From NCBI GenBank assembly GCA_037576215.1, contig JBANDB010000003.1, positions 2,976,001 to 3,040,000 on the forward strand: a DNA stretch of 64,000 bases. The letters run 5' to 3'. Position 1 is the first letter of the stretch; every line of letters begins with the position of its first letter. The position numbers and the translations under genes are program-made. The notes under the pieces were generated by a model. The model saw nothing but the letters and a program-made list of their open reading frames with translations, did not search any database and was not told the origin of the DNA. This DNA comes from Armillaria gallica. Taxonomy: Eukaryota > Basidiomycota > Agaricomycetes > Agaricales > Physalacriaceae. Of this stretch, positions 33,496 through 45,800 are shown one piece after another.

Positions 33496-36400
33496 CTAAG
33501 GGTCCATCACATGGTCCCTGAAGTCTGGCAGGTTCCTGAAGTAGATTCCATGGGAATCCCTGCCGTATCCATCGTTGAAGTTGTCTTCTTCTGGAGCGTC
33601 GCTCCAGGAGTTGTTCCAGTAATCCTGGATAAGGTGTCTCCAGATGTTGACGTCTGGATTCCTTACCCACTTCTGTTTTCCATCGAGTCTCTGGGCCAGA
33701 TAGGCTCTGTCCCAGCCATCGCTGTCGTTCTTTTCATACTTGAAGTCAAGGATCATGGTTACGTGCTTGTTTTCGTCTGGCGATTCAGTTTCGACGCGTC
33801 GTACTGAGCCGTGTCGTGCTTTGAATTCCTCTATGGCTTCTTGCACATTTTCCATGTCCTCTTCGCGTACCCAGGAATTATGTTCCCAGGTCCAACCTTT
33901 CCACTTGACGAAGTAATCCATCATCGTTCGGGATTTCTGTCCTCGTCGGCCGCATACCTGTCTGGGTTTCACGTTGAGGACTTCTTTGATCTCGTATTCT
34001 TCTTCGTCTTCGATGAGTTCTGGTGGAGGTGGTGGTGGCAGCTCCTGGTTCGGGAACGCCGGTGGCGTGTATGGGGTCAACAGCTTCTCATTGAAGCAGG
34101 GGTGGATCTTCCAGTGGGGTGGCAGCTTTAGCTTGTAAGCACTGGCGCTGGCCTTTTCGAGTATCTGGAATGGACCGACTTGTTTGTCGTCCAACTTCTT
34201 CTTCGGTCGGGGGAGATGCAGGTTTGTCACATCGAGCCAGACGCAATCGCCTACCTGATAAGGGTGCGCTTCGTGTCGTCGTTTGTCATACTGGCTTTTC
34301 ATCTTTTCGGTGGCCTCATTGAGGGCTTTTTCGGTTTCGGCGTGGATTTGTGTCATTTTCTTGGCAAAGTCTTCTGCAGCGGGGTTGGTGAGTGGAGAGG
34401 CATGGTGTGCTCCAGGCATGACACATGGGTTTCGTCTGTATAGTACCATGAAGGGACTTTTCCCAGTGGCACTGTGCACTCGGTTGTTGTGGGCGAATTC
34501 TGCCAATGGCAGCCAGTCGCTCCAGTCTTTCTGTCGGTGGTTCACGAATATCCAGAGATATTTGATAATCACCTGGTTGACTCGTTCGGTCTGGCCGTCC
34601 ATCTGTGGGTGGAAGGCCGTCAATGCATTCTGCATAATGTCGAGTAGTCGGTACAGTTCTTTCATGAACTTTGAAATGAACTGTGGGCCTCGGTCGGATA
34701 TGACGACCTGAGGCATTCCGTGGCACGCATAGATGTAGTCTCTAAGCAGTCGTGCCCATCCTTCAGCAGATAATTCGGTATTACAGGCGATCGGAATGAT
34801 GGCCTTTGAGAATCTGTCGACGACTACGAGCATTGCGTCATGGCCATTAGAGTCAGGGAGTCCAGTAATCATGTCGACGGATATGTGCATCCATGGGCCG
34901 ACTGGTACTTCGTTCGGGTGCAGCAGTGCCACCTTTGCGTGGGTGTCTGACTTGGTCCTTTGACACGTTTCACAGCCTTTCACGTAGGCTTCAATGTCCT
35001 TTTTCAACTTGGGCCACCAATAGTCGTGGAGCACCAGCTCCTTCGTCTTCTCGATGCCTGGATGGCCAGCGGTGATGTGATCATGGTATAGGGAGATGAT
35101 TTTGCCCCGTAGCGTCTTCTTGCGGGGTACGTAGATTCTTCCGTCGTAGTAGAGGAGTCTGCCTTGGCGGGAGATTCCTCGTTCATGAGCTAACGAGGCT
35201 GCAATGCCATCGTCCCAAAGCTCTTCTTGTCGCGTCGCTTCCTCAACTGTTTGCTGTGTTTCCATCATTGTAGGCATTACTAATGCTCTAAAATGCGCAG
35301 CTTCTAGGACGACGATGTTGTTGTTGTCCTTCGTTCCCTGATCGTGGTCGCTTCATCAGGAAAGCAAGTCAGCTTTCATGTTCTGAGCGCTGGGCTTGTG
35401 GAAGAGCTTGAAGTGGTATTCAGCAAGCTCCGTCACCCATCGCGCTTGTTGTCGGTTCAGCTTCTGTGGGAGTTGGAAATACTGGAGGTTTTGGTGATCT
35501 GTCCAGATTTCTACGTCGTGTCAGGCGCCCATTAGGTAATGGCACCATTCCGAGAGTGCAAGCATGATTGCAAGCAACTCTTTGTCATATATCTCGTAGT
35601 TTCTTTCCGTGGCGCTGAGTGACTTCGACATGAAAGCCACTGGGCGCCATACACTGTTCTGTTGCTGGCTAAGGACAGCACCAACTGCTCCTTCACTGGA
35701 GTCTGCTTCTACTTGGAACAGTTCGTTGTCGTTCGGGATGGCTAGGATGACGTCCTCAGCCATTCGGCGTTTGAGTTCCTCAAACGCATCCTGTTGGGCC
35801 TTTCCCCACATCCATTTGGTCTTTCCCGTCAGTAGTGTTAGGGGCTTGACAACCTTCGAATACATTTTTATGAACTTTCAATAAAAGTTCGTAAAGCCGA
35901 GGAACGATTGAAGTTCCTTCTTCTTCTGGGGTGTGGGCCATTCTGCAATGCCGGCGACCTTGACTGGGTCCATTCAAATTGAGTTTTCGCTGATGATAAC
36001 CCCGAGGTATTCTGTCTCAAGGACTTCGAATTCGCACTTTTCCACTTTGAGGAAGAGTTTGTTCTCGCGAAGGCGTTGGAGTACGCACTTCACGATTCGT
36101 CGGTGTTCGTTCAGGTCTTTGGAAAAGATCAGGATGTCGTCTAGATAGATTGTGACCTTTCCTTCGCCAATGAGATCTCTGAAGATGTCGTTCATCATCC
36201 ATTGGAATGTCGCGGGTGAGTTGGTGAGCCCAAAGAACATGACTGTCGGTTCATACAGTCCTCGGTTCGTACGGAAGGCAGCTTTCTCTTCGTCGCCTTC
36301 TTTGATTCAGACGTTGTTGTATCCCCAACGAACGTCGAGCTTGATGAAGTACTTGGCTCCACAAAGCTTGTCGATCAGCTCGCCTATCAGGGGGAGCGGG

Positions 36401-37718
36401 TATCGGTTCTTGATCGTCATCTCATTCAGCTTTCGATAATCCTGAACGGGTCGCAACGTGCCGTCCTTTTTCTTCACAAAGAAGAATGGGGAGGCGAAGG
36501 GCGACTTTGAGGGGCGAATTCGGCCCGATTTGAGGTTTTCATCGAGGAACTTGTCCAGTTGTTCCTGTTCAGTTCAGTTCAAGGGGTAGACCTTGCAGTC
36601 CAAGGTCGACTTCGCGTTCGGGATAAGTTCAATGGCATGATCCCACGGTTTACGTTCGGGAAGTTCATCGAAATTCTCCTTAGAGAATAGGTCGCGGAAG
36701 GAGTGGTATTGTTCTGGTACCAATTCTTTGAAAGTCTTCTTGGGCTTGTCGGCATTTGCCTTGGTGGCCAAGTCATTTGCATGGTGCAGAGCTCGGATGA
36801 CGAGCTCTTCCTCCATTTGTACGGCGAGGATCGTATCGCCTTCTTCGAGTTCTTCATCCCACCGATCTTCAGGATCGGCATCGGGGAGTTCGACATGATT
36901 TGTCACGCACTGGCATCGGCCAAAGATGATGGCGCCAGTCTTCCAATTTACGACGGGGTTATGGCATTTGAGCCAGTCATGCCTGAGGTAAACGTCCTTC
37001 GTTCCGAGGTTAGTGACGGCGAGGTTGATGCGCTCGCGGTGTTCGCCTATCGTCAGACAGAGTTCTACGAACTTGGTCACGTCTCCACCTATATTGCAGG
37101 TCCCGTCGGCATTGTACACTGGAATAGGTACTTTTGCTTTCTTTGTGTCGAGTTGATGTTTTTCGACAAAGGCATGATTGATCGCACTTCTGGTGCACCC
37201 GCTATCTAGTAGCGCCTTGGTGTTCAGGATCATTCAGCCCGTACAGGGTTCGATGATGACGGGGATCATGAGGTCGCTTGATGCGGATCCTCGGATGTAT
37301 TGGATCGCTTCCTGAAGCTCGTAGAGCTTTTCATGGGAGTATTCAGGTTCTTTGGTTCGGAGTTCATGGAGCAACTTGTCGCTGAGTTCTCTGATTCGGT
37401 CCTTGTGTATCCATAGCGCAAGGATGGCGCGAGCGGCATTGTCGCTCGCCGCTTCGTGGACAGCTCGTAGCGTCCAGTCAACTTCGAAGGGCTTCATCCA
37501 ACGATGGAGGACCTCTCGCACTTTCGCGCTGACCTTAACAGGTTCAGCTACCGTTGGTGAGACTGTCCCTTCATTGGGTAAAGACTTCGTGGCACGTGTC
37601 AGGGATTCGGGTGGTGTCGGAAGCGGAATGGCGCGTCGCTTCAGGGATATTGTCGGGCTGCCAGCGGCAAGCCATCTTCGGAAAGAGGTGTCGTCCTCTT
37701 TGTCAGGTACCTCTATGA
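33496..37718 (-). pseudogene. pol: Pol polyprotein (protease to chromodomain), copy 2
   Basis: Order on the minus strand: protease DSGCTRSAINHAFV (about 37190-37215); reverse transcriptase with YLDD near 36140 and FGLTNSPATFQWMMND (about 36190-36235); RNase H (35521-35865); integrase (HPGIEKTKELV, CETCQRTK, catalytic Asp in ISVDMITGLP, second Asp in VISDRGPQF, Glu in DGQTERVNQ). Then the chromodomain (YFVKWKGWTWEHNSWV, about 33855-33925) and a tail of about 100 residues ending HVMDP with TAG at 33496. The integrase-chromodomain frame 33496-35277 is intact. TGA codons: 37234 (before MILNTKALL), 36307, 35878, 35520-35522 (MGA*HDVE), a double TGA in LLS**SDHD near 35355, and PLN*TEQEQ near 36577. 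The linker part continues beyond the DNA insert at 40884-42005. Confidence 0.92.
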
Positions 37719-37726
37719 GAGTTACC

Positions 37727-40700
37727 CAGTCACAGACATAGTATTAGACCAAATCATAATGGTTATAACCACAGAGTGGTTTGGCAAAATCATGGTTATT
37801 TACCATGCTCCCGCTAGGGGAGAAAATTTACTAGCACAGCTTGGTTTTGGCTTGGTTTGGGCCCTATTTTGCATCCATAATGAGCAGAATTGCCATCCAT
37901 ATTTTATTTATACCTCAACCTTGCAAACTGGGACTATAAAATCATAGATTTAGCCCTTCCTAGCTTTTTTGAATCAGCCAGGCAAATAAATTTTGCCAGC
38001 GCACGGATGAGCTAATGTAATGCTCCCACAACACTGCCACAGCCCAAATGGTCTACGGGTGGGACTGTATTTCCCGCTCTTCTGCTCAATGTTTGGGTGT
38101 GAAAAAAGTTGCACGAGCAGGAAAAATATATTTGATTGCATATACGCCCTCTCCCTGCATGCGCACTGCTTATTTTAGCTGGATGCGTCAGGGTGGGTCA
38201 GGATGTATACACCGTGGGAGTATCTCATTCCCAATCTGGCAGCTGGGCAATTTTTGAAAGTGTATACATGGAATTCATTATATATCTACATGTAATTGGG
38301 TCCTGTAGAAGAAAAATAATTATATTATAGTTATACTGATACTTTACAAACTCATCCGGTGTTGTGGATCTCCAATTTAACGAGAGAAACATGATTTTCG
38401 ATGTTTTTTGGACTTCGCCGGTAACTCGGGAATTCAGACTGATGCCAATTTCACAAAACAAAAGGCTTCAGTTTGGGTCGACTACGTATTCTGAAGCACA
38501 AGAAAGTATCTAGTACTTTCAAAGGATGTGAGATTACTGTAGCCTACAGTAGAGTATCAATGGCAGAATAGTCATTTTGAATTTAAATCATATTAAAGTC
38601 AGCATACAACGTGAATCAGTAACTACTAATGAAAGCAAGTCGTATGCCTTCGAAAACTCGTACACTCCATATGTGCATGTAACAGAAAATTGGGGTGGAT
38701 CAGATGATGTATTCCTATAGTACCATATATAACATTGAATGTATGACAATTATTCTATGGCTTGAGACAATACACAGATGTGCGAAGAGGGTATACTATT
38801 GAAATAGCCCCAAAATACAGGGAAATCACCATTAAATAGTGATTATTGATTGCCCATGGCATTTATATCCTCAGACATATACATATATATACTATACATA
38901 CTCACATGCGAATATCCCGAACACTCATGGGCACTCGGAGCGAGTAATTCGAGCAGTGGATGAATCCTGAGCATTCATTTCGCACACTTGATCATTGCGG
39001 TCCGACCAACCGAGCAATGATTGAGTGGCTGTGCTACTTCTTTTCTGACCTTTGACCACCATCTCCCACCGCCGCCACGTCCTTCCGCTCTCTCAACAGC
39101 CCTCTAACAGGTGGAAAAAGCTATGTCCTTATTTTTTTTATGATACTTACTAGTCTTTTAGATACTTTTTTTGCATCTGGTGGCCCCAAGAGCCCTGGAG
39201 AGCGATTATTCCTCTCCCACCGACCATGCGTAAGCCCTCCAACGAGGCAGGACTATCCGTAGCCCCATACGACAAACGAGACTCTCAGCTTCATCAATGA
39301 CAACAACTGCGACACCCCGATGGTGTCCCTGCTGCCGCAAATACCGCCCCATCCCCATTCTGACTGACCCAGCCTACCCCGCATCGACATCGAGGACAAT
39401 CGCCATCCATCACTCAATTCATATGGCTTTATGACCTTGAATACACCCAGGGATACTCTATCGGCCACCATCTGAGACTACGAGGCGAAATCTCCGCAGA
39501 ACAACCAGAACGAGGACAACGCATGCGACGACGACAGCGACGATGACCGGGGGCAGGGTTGGTTATACTCTGCTGCTGTACCATGGCAGGGTGTAGGGCA
39601 AGGCTCCCAAGAGTAGGAGGAGGCGCAGGAGGGCTGCAGGAGGGTGGGAGGGTTTGAGCAGGAGGGCAGGGGAGAGATCGGGATGTCGACGGACGACGAT
39701 GATGACGATGAGAGCATGCTTGGAGGTATGAATGGACGACTCGGGTGCACATTGAATGCGCCCAAACCCTAGGCTCTGTGACCACCACCGCTCTCACCGC
39801 TGCCCACCCCATCCCCAACCAACATCGGACTGCCCAGCGCCACCCAACTCACCTACAAACCCACACGTTCGTGCATCTCCCATTCTTTGAGTGGGGGATT
39901 ACAAATCTGTGGTTGCGCTCCTTTTCCAAGGCCATGGTCGCCGTACGCCCACCCACCATCCCGACATCCACCTTTTCTGGCCTGTATCTCCTGCAATAGG
40001 ATCGCCATGCTCTCGACGACCTCGCCACCCCCGTTACTGACTACGGCGAACCCAATGGTGACCCACGTTGTCCCATCCGACCCCGTAATCGCTGACAAAT
40101 GGCCATCAACCCCCACCCACCACCTTTATTGCCTCCCACCAGCACAATTCATCTTTCATCCACTCCGCGACTGCATGGTTAGGTGGCCACAGCTCTATGC
40201 TTGCAGAAGACACCATGCTCACAGCCGCCCGCACCCTCAATGCCCCGCCGCACGCTGTACAATGGCAGGGTTTTTTTATTTATTGATATTTCTCATGTAT
40301 TTAAGTAGATACATATACTATAACTTATACAGTAACTATGACCTGTTGGTGCAGTGGCTTAAGTGTTTCATTGCTCCACGAGAGCCTCTGTTTGAACCTT
40401 TGATTGTGTAAATCATTTTTCCTTCGCCTTTTTGTAATGGAAATGATGGTCATCCATTGTTGATGCATCACATCCATCTTACGTTGCCTGCATCCAGTCG
40501 GGGTTGGATCGGTACATCCTTGAGGCCTTTTTCTTGTCCTCAAATCCCGGTCTGCACACCAGTACATTGAGCTGAAGGGCGGGAATTTGATTATTTTAGG
40601 ATCCTTGCAATAAGAGGGCAGTGTTGCTGGATTATTGTAGTGCAGCTGCCTTTTTTGTATGCTGTAGCACAATATTAATTGCTTTGGATGAATAAAAGCT

Positions 40701-40883
40701 CACTGTGAGAGAAATAACCATGATTATCTGGTTATTTAATACTGCCTGCCATTTTGGGAGCATCATTTAGGGCAGAGATGGCTTGGGTTTGTGCCCAATG
40801 GAAAGGTGGTTAATAACCACAGATTTGGCAAAGTGATGGATGGTTATAACCATGTACTTTGACCTAAGGCTGCAACCAAGGGT
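37727..40883. mobile_element. 3.16-kb DNA element with 8-bp target duplication, no transposase
   Basis: Inserted in the pol linker of copy 2; GAGTTACC flanks it at 37719-37726 and 40884-40891. The ends carry related inverted subterminal sequences (TTAGACCAAA...ATGGTTATAACCA at the left; the complement of the right end has TTAGGTCAAA...ATGGTTATAACCA). Further copies of (T/A)GGTTAT(T)AACCA occur inside both ends. The motif ACCATGCTCC is shared with the left end of the KDZ element, so it may be a KDZ-related non-autonomous element; hAT is the alternative. Frames at 39429-39818 (minus) and 39887-40411 (plus) have no recognisable features. Confidence 0.7.
40330..40420 (+). other. Weak tRNA-like internal promoter boxes
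   Basis: TTGGTGCAGTGG resembles a pol III A box, and GTTTGAACC about 50 bp later a B box. No clear tail or target duplication was found. It may be a SINE fragment inside the DNA element. Confidence 0.25.
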
Positions 40884-40891
40884 GAGTTACC

Positions 40892-42005
40892 GAATGCCCC
40901 CTCTTCACCGCCTGGGCGCTAGCGGCTTCCTTCCTTTTGGCTTTGCTGTCGGTTGGGGCTGCTGCACATCCAGCAGTTCTTCGGTCATCCAACCCAGTCG
41001 CGGGTAGAGGACTGGAGGTGACTTGTCTCCTGAGAGCATCGCTCCACAAGGGAGCGCTAGACTTGGTTAGGGCTGCAGCGGCGGACTTACCAACTTTGTC
41101 GCCTACTCCCAGGCCCGTAAAGGGGGCTCGCGCTCCCATAGGGACCCTTGTTACTTTTGGAGTCCTTGATCTCCCTTCAGCCTCGGTGGAATCTATTTTC
41201 CTGTGAGGTGGGCGCAGACCCCGCGACTGGTCGTGGGAAGGGATCTTCACCTCGACTATGCGTACTTGGCTAGTCAGTTCATCCTCCGTTGTGGTCTCTG
41301 TTTTGCCTACGGACGTGACCTCTGCTGGAATGCCAGCAGACACTCTCGTGGTCGTGCAAGAGGGCTTCTCAGGGCTCACAAAAAGTTCTTGCCCTTCCCC
41401 AACCAGTCGAGTCTCGACTTCAGCGGGTACATTCGCAAGCGAATACCCGAGCTGAGATTTCGCCGTTATGTCAGGTGGTGATATGGTGGTCACCTTTTTG
41501 ATCGATGCATTCACTCGCAATGAGCTACTTGCCAGTCGTTTAGCCGGATTGGACTTCGGCATTCTCCTTCACTCGGGGAGGAGTTCCTTGGGGCTCTCTG
41601 CCCTGTGCCCAGCGATGGTCGTCGTCGCCTTTGCTTGTGCCCTGGCAGGCGGCTCTGTCAACCCTTTGAGTGGTGTGGCGCAGTCTACAAAGGGGTCGTC
41701 GTTAGTATCATCATCGTGTCGTAAAAGTTCATATCGGTTCGCTGATTCTGTAACTGGGCACGTAGAAGTCAAAACATGGCACATAGGCCGTACATTGTCC
41801 ATGTCGATATTTTTTTGGGTTTTCAAAGTTGCATGTAAAGTAGAAACCGGTCCCATACTGGACGACCAGGGTATAGCCAAATGCGTAGGTAAAATGTCTG
41901 TCTGTATAGAATGAGACCGTTCAATGATAGAGGAACGCGCACCAGTGAAGTCCGAGGTCGCTGTGGGCGAATCAGAACCCGAGCGACCTAATCTTTTACC
42001 TCCTC
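40892..42005 (-). pseudogene. Pol N-terminal linker, copy 2
   Basis: A Ser/Thr/Pro-rich region between the Gag/Pol frame junction (about 42000) and the DNA insert. It contains LGRSGSDSPTATSDFTG, SANRYELLRHDDDTNDDPFV and KVTRVPMGARAPFTGLGVG. It aligns residue for residue with copy 1 (17480-18540). It is an unusually long spacer (over 350 residues) between zinc knuckle and protease, without a recognised domain. Confidence 0.8.
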
Positions 42006-42658
42006 GATCTTCATCTCCGCTGCGAGGGGAACCTCTTCTGTCCCCTGCGTCACCGCCCTGATTTCCTTCTTCGGCTGGGGGCAGTCCCTCGAGAGGTGCC
42101 CTTTGTGCCCGCATCGGAAGCACAACCCCTCCTTCATATATTGGGCGTGGTCGACTTGCATTTGCGCATCGGCGCCGGTCAGGGTGGTCCATTGTCCCGC
42201 CGCATTTCGTTTCGGAGGGTTGGCAGGTTTGGGTGCCGAGGAACTTGTTGCGCCCCCTGTACTTGCCTTCTGTGTACTGGGGGCGGTAATCTGCCTCTGG
42301 TTTGGTGGAGGCCTTCGGTTGCCGTCAGGGCGGCGCTGTTCAAGGGATCCTTGGGTCTCCGAGAAGACCCGCTGCTTCTGGCGCTCTTTGTACATCTGAA
42401 TGATGCGCCGCTTCCATTCGTCGTAGTTTCTTGGGATCCCGTATCCAATGTCAGCGATGATGCACGCGTAGGAGGTGGGGATCCCCTTTCGGACAGCTCG
42501 CACAAGAGGGCTGTCAGCGGTCTGGTCGTTCAGTCTGTGGGCCAGTTTTGCCTCTCGTTCAAGTTTCCGGAAGAATACATGGGCGAGGTCTCTGCCATTT
42601 TAATCTCTTCCATTTGTCGTTCGTGGACGAGCTCGATTGTGGGGTCATGGAACTGCTC
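41988..42658 (-). pseudogene. gag: Gag C-terminal part with zinc knuckle, copy 2
   Basis: Open from the KDZ insertion point (residues FHDPTIELVHERQMEE) through IGYGIPRNYDEWKRRIIQ to the CCHC knuckle CFRCGHKGHLSRDC (about 42085-42125), ending KIEEVKD at 41988. It is interrupted at 42652-42658 by the KDZ target duplication; the N-terminal portion resumes at 54019. Copy 2 has Arg in RAVRKGIP where copy 1 has TGA. Confidence 0.88.
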
Positions 42659-42882
42659 CACCCATGGCTGTAAGAATCAGCCATGGTCTGCAGTTATATC
42701 CACAATGCCATTTGCCATTTTTTTGGATAATAACCATGCTCCAGGGCATGAACTTTTCATGGATAATAACCACACTCACAAGCTTAGGGCACACCCATAT
42801 CCAGTAACTGCCTCCTGGATAAACTAATACTCAGTAAAAACTACTCAAAGTGTGCCTTTTATCCAAGTAAATGCCAAAAAGA

Positions 42883-45800
42883 CTATATTTCATCGCCATT
42901 CACACACGTGGCTATATCAAATCCTAATTCGGCATCCACGCCGCCACTGCTAGGTACTGCTGCCTCCTCCTGCGCCTCCTCTGCCTCTGCCTCGCCTGCT
43001 GTCTGAGCAGGAGGCCAAAACAACACCGCGCTACCTGGCTCCCAGAGCCTCGTGAACCACAGCCCGAGCCTCCGCAATAACGCTGCTTGACGATCTGCGT
43101 AGGCTTGCAAACCCTCCCACTTCCGTGCATCTAAACCTTCATAACCGTTCCATCGCTCCTCCCATGCTCGCGCCTCTCCCTCCAGAGTCACTTTCACTCG
43201 GCGTCTCTCCTCTTCAACCAAAGCGAGCTCTTCACACCATCGATTTACGCATGCGCGACTCTTCAGCCACTCCACTTTGACAGCTGCAAACAAACATCAG
43301 CGCATGCCATAGCTAAAATCCAAATCATTGACTTACACTTATGCATCTCGCGCTCTCTTCCGGGGCCACCCAGTGCCCCTTCCATAGTCCAGATCCATGA
43401 GACCATTCGAAATGTTTCTGCGGCTCCTGGCGCCGTCTTGGGGTACTTCTTTTTCTTCCGGCCATTACTGTATACCATCTTGTCATCCACCTCGTCTTCT
43501 CGTCTGTCAATAGTGAAGTCAGCCCCTTCCAGGTTAGTCAGATTCTCTTTTTTCAGTTCCCGCAGAGTCTCCTGCCAACCTCCCGGCCCTCTCAGTGCCA
43601 CCAATGTGGTCCTCGCTGCCCGATACTTCTCGGCGGCACCCATAATCTTCCTATCCAGTTGGTCCACAAAACTAACAGCCCGAGTCTGATGTGCCTGCCC
43701 TCGCACGTTCACATCATGATATGCATATGTCTCCCGTTTCGCGCGAGCGATTCCATGCAAAGTCTCTAATGCATCCAGGCACTGAGCTTCGTGTAGCTTT
43801 TCCTCAATCTTGACAGTGCTGTTGAGACAACCCTCAACCCTAATATGGCCAGGTAAAGCAGATGGCAACCAAAGCGCCTCATGCTCGATGTCCTTCAGAG
43901 TCTCTTGTTCTTGTGCCGCCGGACCTTTACTTTGCAGCAGTGGACCTACTGCAGGCATGTATGCACGCTGCATAGAACAGAACTGTTCAATACCCTCCTG
44001 CAAGTTTGTCCGTCTTTCACATTGTTCCTTCCTGTCTGATGGTGTGAGAGGGTCGTCTGCTGTCTCCTTGAAATCCCGCAATAGGCGATGCCTGTACAAC
44101 TCTTAGTCAATGAAACACTGATAGATATGGACACTCACTGGGATTCTTCCAACAACAGACCCGCTGCAATGCAACCAGTCGGGCTCGTATCATGGAGCCG
44201 AACCGCTCCTTGCAGGCTTGCTTTGCAATCGGTTTCGGCCAATTCATGGCGTACCATAGCCTCGGAAGCATCTGCAGAGTGGTCAGTATCGTGCTCACTA
44301 GTGAATCTTATCAACCCACGTTTGGGCTCCACCAAGAATGGGTTTTTCGCTGTATCATCCTTCTCCCATTTCTCAACCTCCTCCGACCATGCCTTTGACC
44401 AATCCTTGTCTGAAGGAAGAGCAGCCATGAACCATTGATGACACTCTCGCTGCCGAGCATACTCTCGCACTGCTAGCGCTCCTTTACGTCTCAAATGGAA
44501 TCCTAATCAATGTATCAGAAAAACTCTAACAGAAATAGGTGAGTCCCAACCTATCCCGGTGCGTTTACACCAATTGTGCGCTCCAAAATGGTCGTCGATG
44601 GTGTCGTGTCTGGAACCCGGCCCCATTTCCTTTGTGCTGTTAGCGCAATTGTTCGCACGGCCCCAAAGACACTCTATTCCCTCCCCACAAGTCTGCCTGG
44701 TTCCTCGTTTTAAATTCATTGAAAACCGGCATTGGCAAGGGAACTTGTGAGCCTTGCAGTGCAGTTTCGGGATCCCGAACTCCCATTTCACTACCCACTC
44801 ACACCGCAGTCGCTTCGGCAGCCGCTTTTGTCGTTCCTGCAGCTTGACATGCCATTGACAAGCGATATCATACGAAAAGAAAATCTCTTTACATCCCTTG
44901 TATGCTTGAACGGTGCTCATTGCCACATAGTCCATGTTGCAATACCTGGCCGAACATGTTAGATCGATCCATCGTGCAATGATCTCCAACACACCTTTCC
45001 CCAATCTGCAGGTCTCCCGCACAGCATGGCACCACCATCTCATGTCGGGCGCATACAGCCACTGTGACACCTGTCACCCGCAGCCCTTTGTTATTTTGTG
45101 TTTCGGCTTGTGAAAGAGTGCGAAATCCACTGCAGCTGCTTATCTAGGGGCTACCGTGATCAGCTTGGTCCCCCATACCCATCTCACATACACACCTCCG
45201 TTTGCATTGCATACTTGCGGATATGTTTTGTGTATGCCTGCTGTTCAACGAAATATGCCAATCCTGTATGCAGACCTGGGTCAGCTGCGTTGGATGACTT
45301 GTTGAGGTTTGACATTCGAAATGTCGCATCCGTAGCCAAGATTGGACGATAAAGATACCTATTCGATCATTAGATTCTGTGGTCACCTGTTTTCTAGGAC
45401 TTACTGTTCACTCTCCGGGCGATCAGTCCAATTTTCTGGCAGGTTGATCCCTGGGCGAGGACAAGCCAGGCAAGACAAAGCCAGTCCCCCCTCCGCAGTC
45501 TTCGCAATGCCATCCAGCACATGCCCATGACCCGCCCGTTTGAACATCTTGAGGTCTGCCCACTGACGGACCATGCGTAATAGCGACTGGTAGCGACTCT
45601 GAAAACATGGTCAGCGAATCACACTGGCACGATAAACTCGATCACCTTTGGGGGGTTCATCTCTGTATTGTCACTCAGATGAACCAGACCACGGTAGTAT
45701 TCGAAAGCAGAAACTTTTCCGGCCAACGTGTGTGCATGAAATGTCTCCAAAAGAGAATGGGTGGCACAGCTCCGAGGATTACAAACTGTCGCAGGAAACC

